DNA of 64,000 bases from Holophagales bacterium (GCA_016719485.1 JADJZB010000006.1:62001-126000); one strand, 5' to 3'. Counted from the first letter of the stretch, positions 27,555 to 37,671 are shown. The notes: generated by a model not told the origin, from the sequence alone. Made by a program: numbers and translations.

Positions 27555-27899
27555 GTTGTGCCTCCTGCGGGGTGCGTCCGATGTCTCTCGGCCCCGTTTC
27601 ACCACGAGATATCGCAAGGTCGCTGCCAGTTGCTGTGCGATGCCGATAAAGCTACGAGGGTCAGTCGTTTACGTCTGTACGCCCTCCGTCCTGCAGCTTG
27701 GCCGGTGGTGAACTCCTCAACGCCCGGCATACGTGGGGAAACGCACCCAAGCTTCTCCTTCCCAGCAACTTGCGCGTAGAACGGGACCGGCTGCAGGGGG
27801 TGTCGGCGCTGCTGAGATTCGCAACGTCTCGCGGTTCCCGGCACGCTAAGCTCCGCCGGGCGAGCTCGCGGCAGGGCAAGACCGCGAGAGGAGAGCAGG
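27555..27899. other. Divergent 345-base non-coding region
   Basis: This region separates the H-like gene and glgC, which read away from each other, so it should hold both promoters. The part from ~27600 to 27850 is visibly less GC-rich than the coding DNA. I see no convincing open frame, RNA gene or riboswitch. The glgC ribosome site GAGAGGAG is at its right end. I could not place either promoter with confidence. Confidence 0.5.
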
Positions 27900-29201
27900 A
27901 TGGAAGACACGCTGGCGTTCGTCATGGCAGGTGGACAGGGGGAGCGTCTGAAGCCGCTCACCGACGTGCGGGCGAAACCGGCGGTTCCCTTCGGGGGCAT
28001 CTTCCGGATCATCGACTTCACCCTGTCCAACTGCGTCAACTCGGGCCTCCGGCGGATCTTCGTCCTCACGCAGTACAAGTCGTATTCCCTCTCCAACCAC
28101 CTCAAGACGGGCTGGAACATGTTCAGCTCGCGCCTCGACCAGTTCATCGACGAGGTGCCGGCCCAGCAGCAGCGCGGAAGCAGCTGGTACCAGGGAACGG
28201 CCGACGCCATCCGGCAGAACGCGAACTTCCTCGAGAACAAGCGCCCGCGGCTGGCGCTCATCCTCTCGGGCGATCACGTCTACAAGATGGACTACCGGCT
28301 CCTCAGGGCCCTCCACGACGAGAAGCACGCCGGTCTCACGGTCGCCTGCGTCCGGCTCCCGGCGGAAGAGGCTGCGGGGAACTTCGGCGTGATGGAGGTG
28401 GACGGGGAGGGGCGGATCGTCGGGTTCGAGGAGAAGCCGGCGGAGCCGAAGACGATACCCGGCACGTCCGACTGCCTCGCCTCTATGGGGATCTACCTCT
28501 TCGAGGCGGACTGCCTCCGGGAGGCCCTCGACAACGACACCCTCGATTTCGGCAAGGACGTCATTCCCATGCTCATCCGGCAGGGGACCCCGGTCTTCGC
28601 GTACGACTTCACGCGGCGCAACGCGATCCCCGAGTGGGAGTTCGTCAAGGCCGACGGCCTGCGCCGCAAGGAGCTCGTACCGAGGTCCAGCGACTCCGAC
28701 TACTGGCGCGACGTCGGGACGCTCGAGCAGTACTGGCTCGCCAACCTCGACCTCGTTCAGCCGCACCCGAGGTTCAACGTCTACGGCGAGCACTTCCCTC
28801 TCTTCTCGGCTCCCGGGCATTTCCCGCCCGCGAAGTTCGTCCACGAGATGCCCGACCGGACGGGGGTGGCGGTCAACTCGATCGTCGCCGACGGCGTCAT
28901 CGTGAGCGGTGCCACGGTGCGCGAATCGGTGCTCGGCAGCGGGGTGTACGTCCACAGCTGGGCGATGATCGAGAAATCGGTCCTCCTCGGCGGGTCCATC
29001 CGCGGCGGCATCCTCACCGAGACGAGCATTGGCCGGCACTGCCGGGTCCGCAACGCCATCATCGACAAGAACGTCCACCTCTCGGAGAACACGTCGATCG
29101 GCTACGACCGCGCCGCGGACGAAGGGCGCGGGCTGAAGACGGTTTCGATGACGGGGAGCAGCGACTACATCGTCGTCGTGCCGAAGGACTACTCCCTGTA
29201 G
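27900..29201 (+). CDS. glgC: Glucose-1-phosphate adenylyltransferase
   Basis: This 433-residue enzyme makes ADP-glucose from ATP and glucose 1-phosphate, the first committed step of glycogen synthesis. Motifs: AGGQGERLKPLTDVRAKPAVPFGG (nucleotide and activator site), SGDHVYKMDY, FEEKPAEPKTIPG (sugar-phosphate Lys), DVGTLEQYWLANLDL, and a C-terminal left-handed beta-helix with hexapeptide repeats. The ATG has GAGGAG upstream. No glgA or glgB lies beside it, so the rest of the pathway is elsewhere. Confidence 0.97.
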   Translation: MEDTLAFVMAGGQGERLKPLTDVRAKPAVPFGGIFRIIDFTLSNCVNSGLRRIFVLTQYKSYSLSNHLKTGWNMFSSRLDQFIDEVPAQQQRGSSWYQGTADAIRQNANFLENKRPRLALILSGDHVYKMDYRLLRALHDEKHAGLTVACVRLPAEEAAGNFGVMEVDGEGRIVGFEEKPAEPKTIPGTSDCLASMGIYLFEADCLREALDNDTLDFGKDVIPMLIRQGTPVFAYDFTRRNAIPEWEFVKADGLRRKELVPRSSDSDYWRDVGTLEQYWLANLDLVQPHPRFNVYGEHFPLFSAPGHFPPAKFVHEMPDRTGVAVNSIVADGVIVSGATVRESVLGSGVYVHSWAMIEKSVLLGGSIRGGILTETSIGRHCRVRNAIIDKNVHLSENTSIGYDRAADEGRGLKTVSMTGSSDYIVVVPKDYSL

Positions 29202-29245
29202 CGCTCTTTCGAAGCCATGTCTCGATCTGAACGACGGGCGCGCCT

Positions 29246-31867
29246 GTGAGCCTCAGGCCGGGAACCCGCCTCGGGCCGTACCTTGTTCTCGCCCCGCTCG
29301 GCGTCGGGGGAATGGGCGAGGTCTGGAGGGCGCGCGACACGCGGCTCGACCGCGAAGTCGCAGTGAAGGTCCTCTCTCCGGGCGTTGCGGACGTGCCCGA
29401 CCGGATCTCCCGCTTCGCTCGCGAGGCCCGGGTCCTCGCGCAGCTCCGGCACCCTGCCATCGCCGCCCTCCATTCCTTCGAGGAAGTCGACGGACGCCCT
29501 CTCCTCGTGATGGAGCTGGCCGAGGGAGAGACGCTGGCGGAGAGGATCGCCGCCGGCCCGCTGCCGCTCGGAGAGGCTCTCTCCATCGCGCGCCAGATCG
29601 GCGAGGCGCTGGAGGAGGCCCACGAGAAGGGGATCGTCCACCGGGACCTCAAGCCCGCCAACGTGAAGGTCTCGACCGACGGGAAGGTCAAGCTGCTCGA
29701 CTTCGGCCTCGCCAAGGCGTGGGCGCCGGAGCCTTCCTCATCGGGGAGCTCGGACGAGGCCGCCGGCCTCGAGACGATGACCACGGACCAGACGACGCCG
29801 GGGGCGGTCGTCGGCACGGTGTCGTACATGGCTCCGGAGCAGGCCAGGGGCCGTCCCGTGGACAAGAGGGCGGACATCTGGGCCTTCGGCGTCGTCCTGT
29901 TCGAGATGATCACGGGTCAGCGTCTCTTCGCGAGGGAGACGCCCTCGGACGTCGTCGTCGCCGTCCTGACGCACGAACCGGACTGGGCCCTGCTTCCCGC
30001 AGGGACTCCCGACGGGGTTCGACGCCTCCTTCGCCGCTGCCTCACGCGAGACACGCGGAATCGCCTGCACGACATCGCCGACGCCCGGCTCGAGCTCGGC
30101 GACTCCGAGTTCTCGGGGCAGGCCGCCGCTGCCCCCGCCCCGGCAGCGTCCGTCGAGGTGCGTTCCCCCCACGCGACGGGGCGGGCACGAGCCGGCCGGG
30201 CGGCCCTCGTCGCGGCGCTCGTGGTGGCGGCCGCGGCCGCATCGGCCTTTCTCGCGGCGCGTCGGGCGAGGACCGAGCCGCCGGTCTTCCGGAACCTGAC
30301 CTGGTCGCACGGAGACGTTTTCTCGGCACGCCTGACCCCCGACGGGGAGAACGTCGTCTACAGCGCTGCCTTCGACGGACGGCCTCTCGCTCTCTACTCG
30401 GCGCGGCTGGACGCCATCGAGTCCCGCCCGCTCGACCTGCCCGCGGGCGACGTCGTCGGGATCTCGAGGAGCGCGGAGATGGCTCTCCTCACCGCGCCGC
30501 GAAACGTCGGGAGCTGGAAGCGGGTCGGCACGCTCACGCGAGCCTCGCTCTCGGGCGGATCGCCGAAGCCCGTCCTGGAGGACGTCTTCGCCGCCGACAT
30601 CTCTCCGGACGGGAGCGCCTTCGCCGTCGTGAGGGCCGCCGCGCCCGGGCAGCAGCTGGAGTACCCGGTCGGCCGCGTCGTCCACAGGAGCCGGGGCTGG
30701 ATCTCGCATCCGCGCATTTCCCCGGACGGGCAGCGGGTCGCCTTCATCGACCACGACGTCGACGGCGACGACCTCGGTTCGGTGTCGATCCTGGAACGCG
30801 ACGGGCGCGTCGAACGGTTGTCGCCGCAGCTCGACTACTCGCAGGGCCTCGCCTGGTCCCCTTCGAGCGAAGAGGTCTGGGCCACGAGCTACCGCGTCGA
30901 GGAGGGAGCGCTCCTGCAGGCCTTTTCCCCCAGGCGCCCGACGAGGGTCCTCCTGCGGGTGCCCTCGACGGTCCGGATCCTCGACGCCGCTGGGGACGGC
31001 CGCGTCCTGATGACCTACGACGACACCCACGTCGAGCTGGAGGGGCGGCTCGCGGGCGACCCCGCGATGCGGCCGTACTCCTGGTGGCGGGCGAGCTTCG
31101 TCACCGGGATCGCCCACGACGGCGCTCTCTTCTCCGGAGACGGTGCGATGAGCCTGGAGAAGGGGGGGAGCGCGGCGTTCTACCGTCGCGCGGGCGGGTC
31201 CCCGCCGGTGCGGCTGGGCGCGGGCTTCTCCGCGGGCGTCTCGCCCGACGGACGCTGGGTCTTCCTCACCCCCACGAGCGGCCGCGGGAGCCGGTTGCAG
31301 GCGGTGCCGACCGGTCCTGGCGAGCCTCGCGAATTCGAGCTCGGTCCGGTGGAGGCGCTGGTCTCGGGAACGCGCGTCCTGTCGTACTCCGTCGACGGAA
31401 AGCTCCTCGGGTTCACCGGCACCGCAGGGGGCTCGGACCTGCGCGGCTTCGTTCTCGACCTGCAGGTGGGAGGGGTACCGCGCGCCGTGACGCCGGAAGG
31501 GGTCGACGAGGTTCTCCTCTCGCCCGACGGGGCGTCGATGGCAGGCGTCGCACGCGGCAAGGGGGTCATGCTCTTTCCGATCGGTCCCCAAAACGCCACG
31601 CCCCTCGCCGGCACCACGAAGCACGACCTTCCCGTGGCCTGGGAGAGCACCTCGAAGGCGCTCTTCGTCTGGGACAGGGGGATCCCGCTCCGGGTCTTCC
31701 GCGTCGACCTCGCGACCGGAGAGCGGACTCTCGCGCTCGAGGTCTCGCCCCGGGACCCGACCGGGGTCCTCTACGGGCACGTTCGCTTCACGCCCGATCT
31801 CGCGTACTTCCTCTTTCGTTTCCGCCGCCACACGAGCTACCTGGCCGTGGTCACGGGAGTGAAGTAG
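29246..31867 (+). CDS. Ser/Thr protein kinase with a PD40/TolB-like sensor domain
   Basis: The 873-residue protein has a Hanks-type kinase domain (residues ~10-275): GVGGMGEVWRARDTRLDREVAVKV with K41, HRDLKPANVK with H132-D134, DFGLAKAWA and APEQARG. A membrane helix follows (~313-335, ALVAALVVAAAAASAFLAARR). The remaining ~530 residues form repeated TolB/PD40-like blades (SPDGSAFAVV, SPDGQRVAFIDHD, SPDGRWVFLTP) outside the membrane. The kinase faces the cytoplasm and the propeller probably senses an envelope signal. This architecture is abundant in Acidobacteriota. The start is GTG, 44 bases after glgC. Whether it phosphorylates GlgC is unknown. Confidence 0.93.
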   Translation: MSLRPGTRLGPYLVLAPLGVGGMGEVWRARDTRLDREVAVKVLSPGVADVPDRISRFAREARVLAQLRHPAIAALHSFEEVDGRPLLVMELAEGETLAERIAAGPLPLGEALSIARQIGEALEEAHEKGIVHRDLKPANVKVSTDGKVKLLDFGLAKAWAPEPSSSGSSDEAAGLETMTTDQTTPGAVVGTVSYMAPEQARGRPVDKRADIWAFGVVLFEMITGQRLFARETPSDVVVAVLTHEPDWALLPAGTPDGVRRLLRRCLTRDTRNRLHDIADARLELGDSEFSGQAAAAPAPAASVEVRSPHATGRARAGRAALVAALVVAAAAASAFLAARRARTEPPVFRNLTWSHGDVFSARLTPDGENVVYSAAFDGRPLALYSARLDAIESRPLDLPAGDVVGISRSAEMALLTAPRNVGSWKRVGTLTRASLSGGSPKPVLEDVFAADISPDGSAFAVVRAAAPGQQLEYPVGRVVHRSRGWISHPRISPDGQRVAFIDHDVDGDDLGSVSILERDGRVERLSPQLDYSQGLAWSPSSEEVWATSYRVEEGALLQAFSPRRPTRVLLRVPSTVRILDAAGDGRVLMTYDDTHVELEGRLAGDPAMRPYSWWRASFVTGIAHDGALFSGDGAMSLEKGGSAAFYRRAGGSPPVRLGAGFSAGVSPDGRWVFLTPTSGRGSRLQAVPTGPGEPREFELGPVEALVSGTRVLSYSVDGKLLGFTGTAGGSDLRGFVLDLQVGGVPRAVTPEGVDEVLLSPDGASMAGVARGKGVMLFPIGPQNATPLAGTTKHDLPVAWESTSKALFVWDRGIPLRVFRVDLATGERTLALEVSPRDPTGVLYGHVRFTPDLAYFLFRFRRHTSYLAVVTGVK

Positions 31868-31922
31868 GAGGCGGCGCCTCGTCGCCCGGTCTATGCTGAC
31901 GAGGAGACGGAAGGGAGAGCCG

Positions 31923-32396
31923 ATGCGCAAGCAGGTCATCGCTCAGGAATCGCGGGGAGAGCGTGGCGAGGAAGGGACGTTTCTCGACCTGGAGACTCTC
32001 GCCCGGGTGGAGATCACGTCGGAAGACCCGGGTCACCCCTTCGAGTCCGCCCTCGTCGCCGGCCGCGGTGACGGGTGGCGCGCGGCGGAACCGGGGCCGC
32101 AGAAGATCCGGATCGTCTTCGACGAGCCGCAGCGGATCCGCAGGGTCCGTCTCGTCTTCGAGGAGGCGCACGCCGAGAGGACCCAGGAGTTCGCGCTCTC
32201 GTGGCTTCCCTCGGGGGCGAAGTCCGGCTCACTCCTGGTGCGGCAGCAGTACACGTTCAGCCCGGGTGGCGCGACCCGCGAGCTCGAGGACTACGAGCTC
32301 GAGCTGAACGCGGTCGCGGTGCTCGAGCTGGAGATCGTCCCCGACATCAGCCGGGGCCCGGCGCACGCCTCGCTGGCGTCTCTCCAGGTCGCCTGA
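31923..32396 (+). CDS. Small protein with a galactose-binding-like beta fold
   Basis: This protein of 157 residues is predicted soluble and cytoplasmic. The alternating pattern (GTFLDLETLARVEITSEDPGHP, IRIVFDEPQRIRRVRLVFEE, and a C-terminal VLELEIVPDISRG) recalls carbohydrate-binding F5/8 type C-like domains, but it has no signal peptide. Similar stand-alone proteins occur in many soil bacteria with no known role. The ATG at 31923 has GGAAGGGAG upstream. It follows the kinase by 55 bases on the same strand. Confidence 0.7.
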   Translation: MRKQVIAQESRGERGEEGTFLDLETLARVEITSEDPGHPFESALVAGRGDGWRAAEPGPQKIRIVFDEPQRIRRVRLVFEEAHAERTQEFALSWLPSGAKSGSLLVRQQYTFSPGGATRELEDYELELNAVAVLELEIVPDISRGPAHASLASLQVA

Positions 32397-32415
32397 CGGT
32401 TCCGTCGGACCGCGC

Positions 32416-33348
32416 CTAGGCCGAGGCGTCGATCAGGAGCTTCAGCTCGTCTTCGGCGAGGTGCAGGGAGACGGCTGGAAGAAGCTCTGCGAGCTGCCGG
32501 GGCGTTCGGGCGCTGGCGATCGGCGCGACGACGGCGGGGCGCGTGAGGAGCCAGGAGAGAGAGACGGCCGCGACGGTCGTCTCCCTGCGTGACGCGATCG
32601 CGTCCAGCGCCGCGAGGACGCGAAGGCCCCTGTCGTCGAGGTACTTCGCCGCTCCGGCGGCGCGGGCGCTGTCGACCTTCACTCCAGGGCGGTACTTGCC
32701 GGCGAGGAAGCCGCTGGCGAGCGCGTAGTAGGGAAAGCACGCGAGGCCTTCCCGGGAGCAGAGGGGTGCGAGGGCGCTCTCGTACTCGGCCCGGTGGACG
32801 AGGTTGTAGTGCGGCTGGAGGGCCACGAAACGGGCGAAGCCCTCCCGCAGCGAGACCGCGAGAGCCTCGGAGAGCCGCGCCTCGGTGAAGTTCGAGGCGG
32901 CGACGTGGAGGACCTTTCCCTCGCGCACGAGCGCGTCGAAGGCGCCGAGGGTCTCCTCGAGAGGAGTCGCCGGGTCGTCGGCGTGGGCGTAGTAGAGGTC
33001 GATGCGGTCGGTCCCGAGGCGCCGGAGCGAGTTCTCGGCGGCCGTCCGGATCGTCTTCGCCGAGAGATCGTCCAGGCCCGGGAGCTTTCCCACCTTCGTC
33101 GCGACGACCATCCGGTCGCGGTTGCGCCGCCCGGTCATCCAGCGGCCGAGGATGGCCTCCGACTCGCCCCCCGCGTTTCCCGGCACCCAGGAGGAGTACA
33201 TGTCGGCCGTGTCGACGAAGTTGCCGCCGGCGGCCGCGTAGGCGTCGAGCACCGCGATGGACTGCGGCTCGTCGATCGTCCAGCCGAAGACGTTTCCGCC
33301 GAGGCAGAGCGGGAAGACGTCGAGGTCCGTGGTGCCGATCCGATTCAT
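32416..33348 (-). CDS. Aldo/keto reductase, second type
   Basis: This 310-residue TIM-barrel reductase has FVDTADMYSSW (Asp, Tyr), VATKVGKLPG (Lys), IDLYYAHADD (His) and a C-terminal NADP site SARTPRQLAELL. It belongs to the AKR group with Tas/YajO-like members and is not closely similar to the pair at 149 and 13968. The substrate is unknown. It is convergent with the preceding small gene (19-base gap). Confidence 0.9.
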   Translation of the reverse strand: MNRIGTTDLDVFPLCLGGNVFGWTIDEPQSIAVLDAYAAAGGNFVDTADMYSSWVPGNAGGESEAILGRWMTGRRNRDRMVVATKVGKLPGLDDLSAKTIRTAAENSLRRLGTDRIDLYYAHADDPATPLEETLGAFDALVREGKVLHVAASNFTEARLSEALAVSLREGFARFVALQPHYNLVHRAEYESALAPLCSREGLACFPYYALASGFLAGKYRPGVKVDSARAAGAAKYLDDRGLRVLAALDAIASRRETTVAAVSLSWLLTRPAVVAPIASARTPRQLAELLPAVSLHLAEDELKLLIDASA

Positions 33349-33412
33349 GAGTCAGGCTAGCATGGGCGGATACTCCGACTGAGCTGCCCAGCCGGCTCGA
33401 CCAGGAGACCCG

Positions 33413-34414
33413 ATGGATTCTTCGACCCGCCGCCCGTCGATTCCCGTCCTGCTCTGTACCCTCGCCCTCGCGGGGGCCCCCGCGACCGCCGCGGACGAAC
33501 CGAAGGCGGCCGAGGATGCTGGCTTCACGGGCCGGTGGGCGCTCACGCAGGCGAAGGACAACGTGAACCTGAGATCGAAGTCTTCGGGCTGGAGCGTGAC
33601 GCCGGGCAGCGAGCTGGGCGCGGGCGGCGTGGGCGGAATGAGCGGCGGAGGCGGCTTCGACCTCCCGCTCGAGGTGATGACGGATGCGCGCCTGCTCGTC
33701 GTCGTCGACGACGGCAAGACGCTGCGCGTCACCTATCCGACCGGACGGAAGAGGGACTTCGTGACCGATGGCCAGAAGCGCTACCTCGACGACGGCGACG
33801 GCCCGGCCGACGTCACGTCGCGCCGGTACGGGTCGACGGTCACCGTCGCGTCCGAGTGGTTCCGGGGCTACAAGCTCAGGGAAACGTGGGAGCTCTTCGC
33901 CAGCCCGCGCCGCCTCGTGGTGTCGGGGAGGGTGAAGGGGCGCGAGTCGCAGCAGTACGTCCGGACGTACGAGCCCGCTCCGCCCGAGCTGCCGTCCGCG
34001 TCCGCGGGGGCCGCGGGCGCGGGGTCTTCGGCGTCGACCGCCCCTGCCGAACCGACGCCGGACGCGGCGCCCGTCGCGGCGGGGGAGCCGACGCCCGCCC
34101 TGGTGGACCGCCTGGGCGAGTGCACGATCCTTGCTCCGCGGAACGCGACCTCCGCCGAGCTGAACCGCCTCGTTCGCGTCTCGCAGGACGAGGCGGGCAA
34201 GGTGGCGGTGGCGTCCGTCGCGCCATTGAAGGCCGGCGACGTGATCTCCTCCGACGTCGAGCCCTTCGAGGGTTGTCTCGTCTGGCCCTTCACGCTCCGG
34301 CTGGCCGGGAGGAAAGGCGTCCAGGAGGTCTTCGTGGACGCCGGCGACGGGAAGGTCGTCCGGTCGGAGTTCGTTCCGATGGGTCCCTCGGCGGGAGAGG
34401 CGCCCGCCCCCTGA
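33413..34414 (+). CDS. Secreted hypothetical protein with a Pro/Ala linker
   Basis: The protein has 333 residues. The signal peptide is IPVLLCTLALAGAPATAA. A lipocalin-like first domain (GFTGRWALTQAKDN to GRVKGRESQQYVRTYE, residues ~36-185) is followed by an Ala/Pro/Ser linker and a ~110-residue second domain with two cysteines (GECTILAPRN, PFEGCLVWPF) and a PepSY-like end VQEVFVDAGDGKVVRSE. I do not recognise a characterised family. It probably acts in the periplasm. Confidence 0.7.
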   Translation: MDSSTRRPSIPVLLCTLALAGAPATAADEPKAAEDAGFTGRWALTQAKDNVNLRSKSSGWSVTPGSELGAGGVGGMSGGGGFDLPLEVMTDARLLVVVDDGKTLRVTYPTGRKRDFVTDGQKRYLDDGDGPADVTSRRYGSTVTVASEWFRGYKLRETWELFASPRRLVVSGRVKGRESQQYVRTYEPAPPELPSASAGAAGAGSSASTAPAEPTPDAAPVAAGEPTPALVDRLGECTILAPRNATSAELNRLVRVSQDEAGKVAVASVAPLKAGDVISSDVEPFEGCLVWPFTLRLAGRKGVQEVFVDAGDGKVVRSEFVPMGPSAGEAPAP

Positions 34415-34426
34415 GACGACCCGGGG

Positions 34427-35332
34427 TCAGTGCCCGGCGGGAACCTTCTCGCCGGCCTCGATCCTCACGGGAAGGACGTTCCTGGGCAGCGGGAGCGGGC
34501 AGGTCGCGTAGGGGGTGAAGGCGCAGGGAGGGTTCTCGGCGAGGTTGAAGTCGAGCAGAACCCGGGTTGCGCCGGGCGCCGGCGTCTCGGCGTAGAGGAA
34601 GCGGCCCGCACCGTAGGACTCGGTGCCGGCGGTCGCGTCGCTGAAGACGAAGAAGAGGGTCTTGTCGGCCGGCGACTCGACCGTCGGCTCCAGGGTGAGC
34701 TCGCGTCCGCCGATGGTGAATCGGACGACTCCGGGAGCGAGGGCCTTCTGGGGTGGTCCTTGCGCCGACGGCACCTCGACGTCTCGCGGCGCCTCGTAGG
34801 GCTCGAACCGGCCCTCGACGCGCAGCGCCGGATCGACGGGAAAGTAGTCGAGACCCGCGAAGGACGTTCGCCGGGGGCTTTCCGGGTCGCGGGCCCTCAC
34901 GGCGAGCCGGCCGCCGCGTTCGATGACGGTCAGGCGGACGCGGCCGATGGTGACGACGTCCGGCTTTCCCTCGCGATCCGAGAGGAGCGCCGCGCCGGTC
35001 GGAGAAGCGCCGTTCACGGCGACGGGTGCTCCGGGCTCGACGCGCAGGTGCACCTTGCCGTCCGGGTCCAGGTCGAAAGAGGCCGCCCTTGCCGGCACGC
35101 CGGGGGCTTCGAGGGCGATCGGGGCCGCCGGGTCGGCGCCGACGGCGTTGGCTCCGGGGGCCAGCCAGTGGAGCGCGACGAGCGTGAGCCAGCCGGTCTC
35201 CGACGCCAGTCTCTTCTCGCGAAGGGCTCTCGCCGTTCCGATCTGGGCCGCGTAAGCGGGGTCGGCCGCCGGCGGACGCCTGCAGGCGAGGGTCGCGAGG
35301 ACGATGAGGAGCGCGGGATGGGCTCGGCGCAT
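34427..35332 (-). CDS. DUF1684 lipoprotein
   Basis: This 301-residue protein has a lipoprotein signal ending LATLAC. The DUF1684 pattern is clear: ETGWLTLVALHWLAPGANAVG, FAGLDYFPVDPALRVEGRFEPY, LFFVFSDATAGTESYGAGRFLY and LDFNLAENPPCAFTPYATCPLPLPRN. The family is widespread, fold-conserved and functionally uncharacterised. The ATG is at 35332. It is convergent with the preceding gene (12-base gap). Confidence 0.9.
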   Translation of the reverse strand: MRRAHPALLIVLATLACRRPPAADPAYAAQIGTARALREKRLASETGWLTLVALHWLAPGANAVGADPAAPIALEAPGVPARAASFDLDPDGKVHLRVEPGAPVAVNGASPTGAALLSDREGKPDVVTIGRVRLTVIERGGRLAVRARDPESPRRTSFAGLDYFPVDPALRVEGRFEPYEAPRDVEVPSAQGPPQKALAPGVVRFTIGGRELTLEPTVESPADKTLFFVFSDATAGTESYGAGRFLYAETPAPGATRVLLDFNLAENPPCAFTPYATCPLPLPRNVLPVRIEAGEKVPAGH

Positions 35333-35364
35333 GCACCCTTCTAGCACGGGTGCGGGGTCCGGGT

Positions 35365-37671
35365 TCAGGCCGCCGGTGGTCCGGCGACGGGGAGGCTGAA
35401 CGCGAAGACGGCGCCGGGGTCCGTGTGCTCGAGCCGGATCCGTCCTCCCTGCGCCTCGACCGCCAGGCGGCAGAATGCGAGGCCGAGGCCGGTCCCGCGC
35501 CCGGGCCGGTTGCCGACGACGAACCTCTCGAAGATCCGCGGCCGGAGCGCTTCTTCGATCCCCGGTCCCGCGTCGCACACCAGCAGCTCGACCATCGTCC
35601 CGTCGACGCGAGAGCTCACGCGGACGGGCCCGGCTCCGGGTTCGCTGAACTTCACGGCGTTTCCGACGAGGTTCTCGAGGACGCGTGCGACGAGCCCCGG
35701 GTCCGCGAGGACGCGGGGAACGCTCTCGGGGATCTCGGAGATCAGCTCCAGCCCGCGCGCTTCCGCGGCCGGCATCGCCATGTGCAGCACGTCGTCGACG
35801 AGCGGGGCGAGCGGTACCTCCTCGCGCCGGACGGGAAGGGCCCCTTCCTCGAGGCGGGCCAGCTCGAGGATTCCCTCGACGAGCTTCAGCTGCCTGCGGG
35901 TGTTCCGCTCGGCCGCGTCGAGCAGCCTCCGGTTGCCGTCGTCCAGGCCGGGCGCCTCGCCCAGCAGCTCCAACGCGCCCATGACACCGGAGATCGGACC
36001 CCGCAGGTCGTGGACCATCATCCGCGTCAGCTCTTCGCGGGCCTGGGCGAGGCGGGCCTTGCCCAGGCCGAGGCTGATGGCTTCGGCCAGCGCCTCGGCC
36101 TGGTCGACGTCCGTGGTCCCGAAGGCGCGGGGCCGCGAGGTCTCGAAGGCCGCGACTCCGAGCGTCCGGCCGAGGTGCCGGAGCGGGACTGCCAGGCTGC
36201 TCCAGTGTCCGGTCTCGTCTGCGGTGCCAGGGGGGGCGTCGTCGTGCTGCGTCACTCCGCTCTCGAGCGCCCTGCCGAGAATCCCGTCGTCGATGCGCGG
36301 GCGCTGGTCGGGAAGGCCGTCCGTCTTTCCGTGGAGGCGGAAGTGCCCGTCCTCGCCCGGGATCGCGAGATAGACGCGTGACCAGGCCGGGTCCTTCGAC
36401 AGGGCCTCCGCGGCGAGAGCGACGATCTCCTGCGCGTCGGTCCGCCGCGCCGAGACCTCGAGAACCTGGTTGAGGAGCGCCTGCCCTCGCGTCGCCCGCT
36501 GGCGCGCATCGGCGATCTGGGCGTTGCGAAGGGCGAGACCGATCTGGGCGGTCGTCGACTCGAGAAGGAGACGGTGCTCCTCGCCGAAGTGCCCTGGTTC
36601 GGGGTGCACGAGCGTGAGCACCCCGGCGAGAGCCGAGCCGCTCGAGATCGGGGCGGAGAGGGCCGAACGGGTCAGCTCTTCCTGTCCGGGTATCCTGTGC
36701 CAGCGGGGGTCAGCGTGCGTGTCGGCGACGATGCCGGCAGTCCGGTGGCGGACGACCCAGGCCGCCAGCCCCTTCTCGAGGATCGTCTCGGCCTCGCGTT
36801 GCCCGACGGCGACGTTCGTCGTCTCGTGCGTGAAGAGCCCCCGGACGAACCGCCGCTCCTCGTCGAGCATGAGGAGGCTGGCGCCCGCGGCCCCGGTGAG
36901 ATCGGTGGCGACGCTGAGGACGCGCTCGAGGGTGGTGTCGAGGCTCGACTGGTCCCCGGCGGCGCGAGCCACGCTCAGCAGGTTCGCGAGGAGGTCGTTC
37001 TGCGACTGGACGACGGTGGTCAGCCGGCGGCTCGTGTTCGCCAGGAGCGTCGTCGTCCAGACGACCGCGCAGAGCGTGCAGAGAAGCGGCGGGACCGCCA
37101 TCCAGGGGCTCGCGTCGAGCATCTCCCCGCCCACGAGCCCCGTACCGATGGCCACCGCCCGGGCCCAGAAGAGCAGGGCGCAGGCCCCGAGGGCGATCGC
37201 GGTGACCGTCTCGAGGGTCCGGAGTCCGGTGCGGGGGCGCCGATGCCAGCTCGTCCAGCCAGCGGACCCGAGGAGGCCGGCAACGAAGGCGCTCGAAAGG
37301 ATGGTGCGCGCGTCGGCGTCGTACCGGACGAGGGTGTAGTAGCCGAACGCAGCCGTCGCGGCCAGCCCGGTCGCCACCGTGATCCGCCGTCCCGGGGGGC
37401 GGCCGAGGATGAGATTCGTCCCCTCGAGGACGAGAGCGGCGCCGACCACGATGAGGACGTTCGCCAGCCAGTACGAGAACACCGCCGGAATCTGTCCCTG
37501 CAGCGAGAAGAGGACGAGGCCGACGAGAAAGAGGGCGTAGCTCTTCGCGAAGCGGTCCGGACCGCTCAGCGATTTCAGTTCCCGCCAGGCGAGCGCGACG
37601 GAGATGACGAGACCGGCGAAGACGACGGCGCTGGCGACGAAGAGCGTCCGTGCGTCGATGACCGGCAGCAT
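35365..37671 (-). CDS. Membrane sensor histidine kinase with two GAF domains
   Basis: This 768-residue protein has seven or so N-terminal membrane helices (residues ~5-235) and two GAF-type sensor domains (~255-400 and ~415-555). The HisKA dimerisation helix carries H554 in MMVHDLRGPISGV, and the HATPase_c domain has ENLVGNAVKFSEPG, CDAGPGIEE and GRGTGLGLAFC. The architecture resembles the KdpD/PrsK-like class. No response regulator gene is adjacent, so it is an orphan kinase. It lies 32 bases before the DUF1684 gene on the same strand. Confidence 0.92.
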   Translation of the reverse strand: MLPVIDARTLFVASAVVFAGLVISVALAWRELKSLSGPDRFAKSYALFLVGLVLFSLQGQIPAVFSYWLANVLIVVGAALVLEGTNLILGRPPGRRITVATGLAATAAFGYYTLVRYDADARTILSSAFVAGLLGSAGWTSWHRRPRTGLRTLETVTAIALGACALLFWARAVAIGTGLVGGEMLDASPWMAVPPLLCTLCAVVWTTTLLANTSRRLTTVVQSQNDLLANLLSVARAAGDQSSLDTTLERVLSVATDLTGAAGASLLMLDEERRFVRGLFTHETTNVAVGQREAETILEKGLAAWVVRHRTAGIVADTHADPRWHRIPGQEELTRSALSAPISSGSALAGVLTLVHPEPGHFGEEHRLLLESTTAQIGLALRNAQIADARQRATRGQALLNQVLEVSARRTDAQEIVALAAEALSKDPAWSRVYLAIPGEDGHFRLHGKTDGLPDQRPRIDDGILGRALESGVTQHDDAPPGTADETGHWSSLAVPLRHLGRTLGVAAFETSRPRAFGTTDVDQAEALAEAISLGLGKARLAQAREELTRMMVHDLRGPISGVMGALELLGEAPGLDDGNRRLLDAAERNTRRQLKLVEGILELARLEEGALPVRREEVPLAPLVDDVLHMAMPAAEARGLELISEIPESVPRVLADPGLVARVLENLVGNAVKFSEPGAGPVRVSSRVDGTMVELLVCDAGPGIEEALRPRIFERFVVGNRPGRGTGLGLAFCRLAVEAQGGRIRLEHTDPGAVFAFSLPVAGPPAA

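Noticed and set aside
27555..27899. A possible small RNA or riboswitch before glgC
   Set aside because: The region is less GC-rich, but I found no conserved stem or known motif that I can defend.
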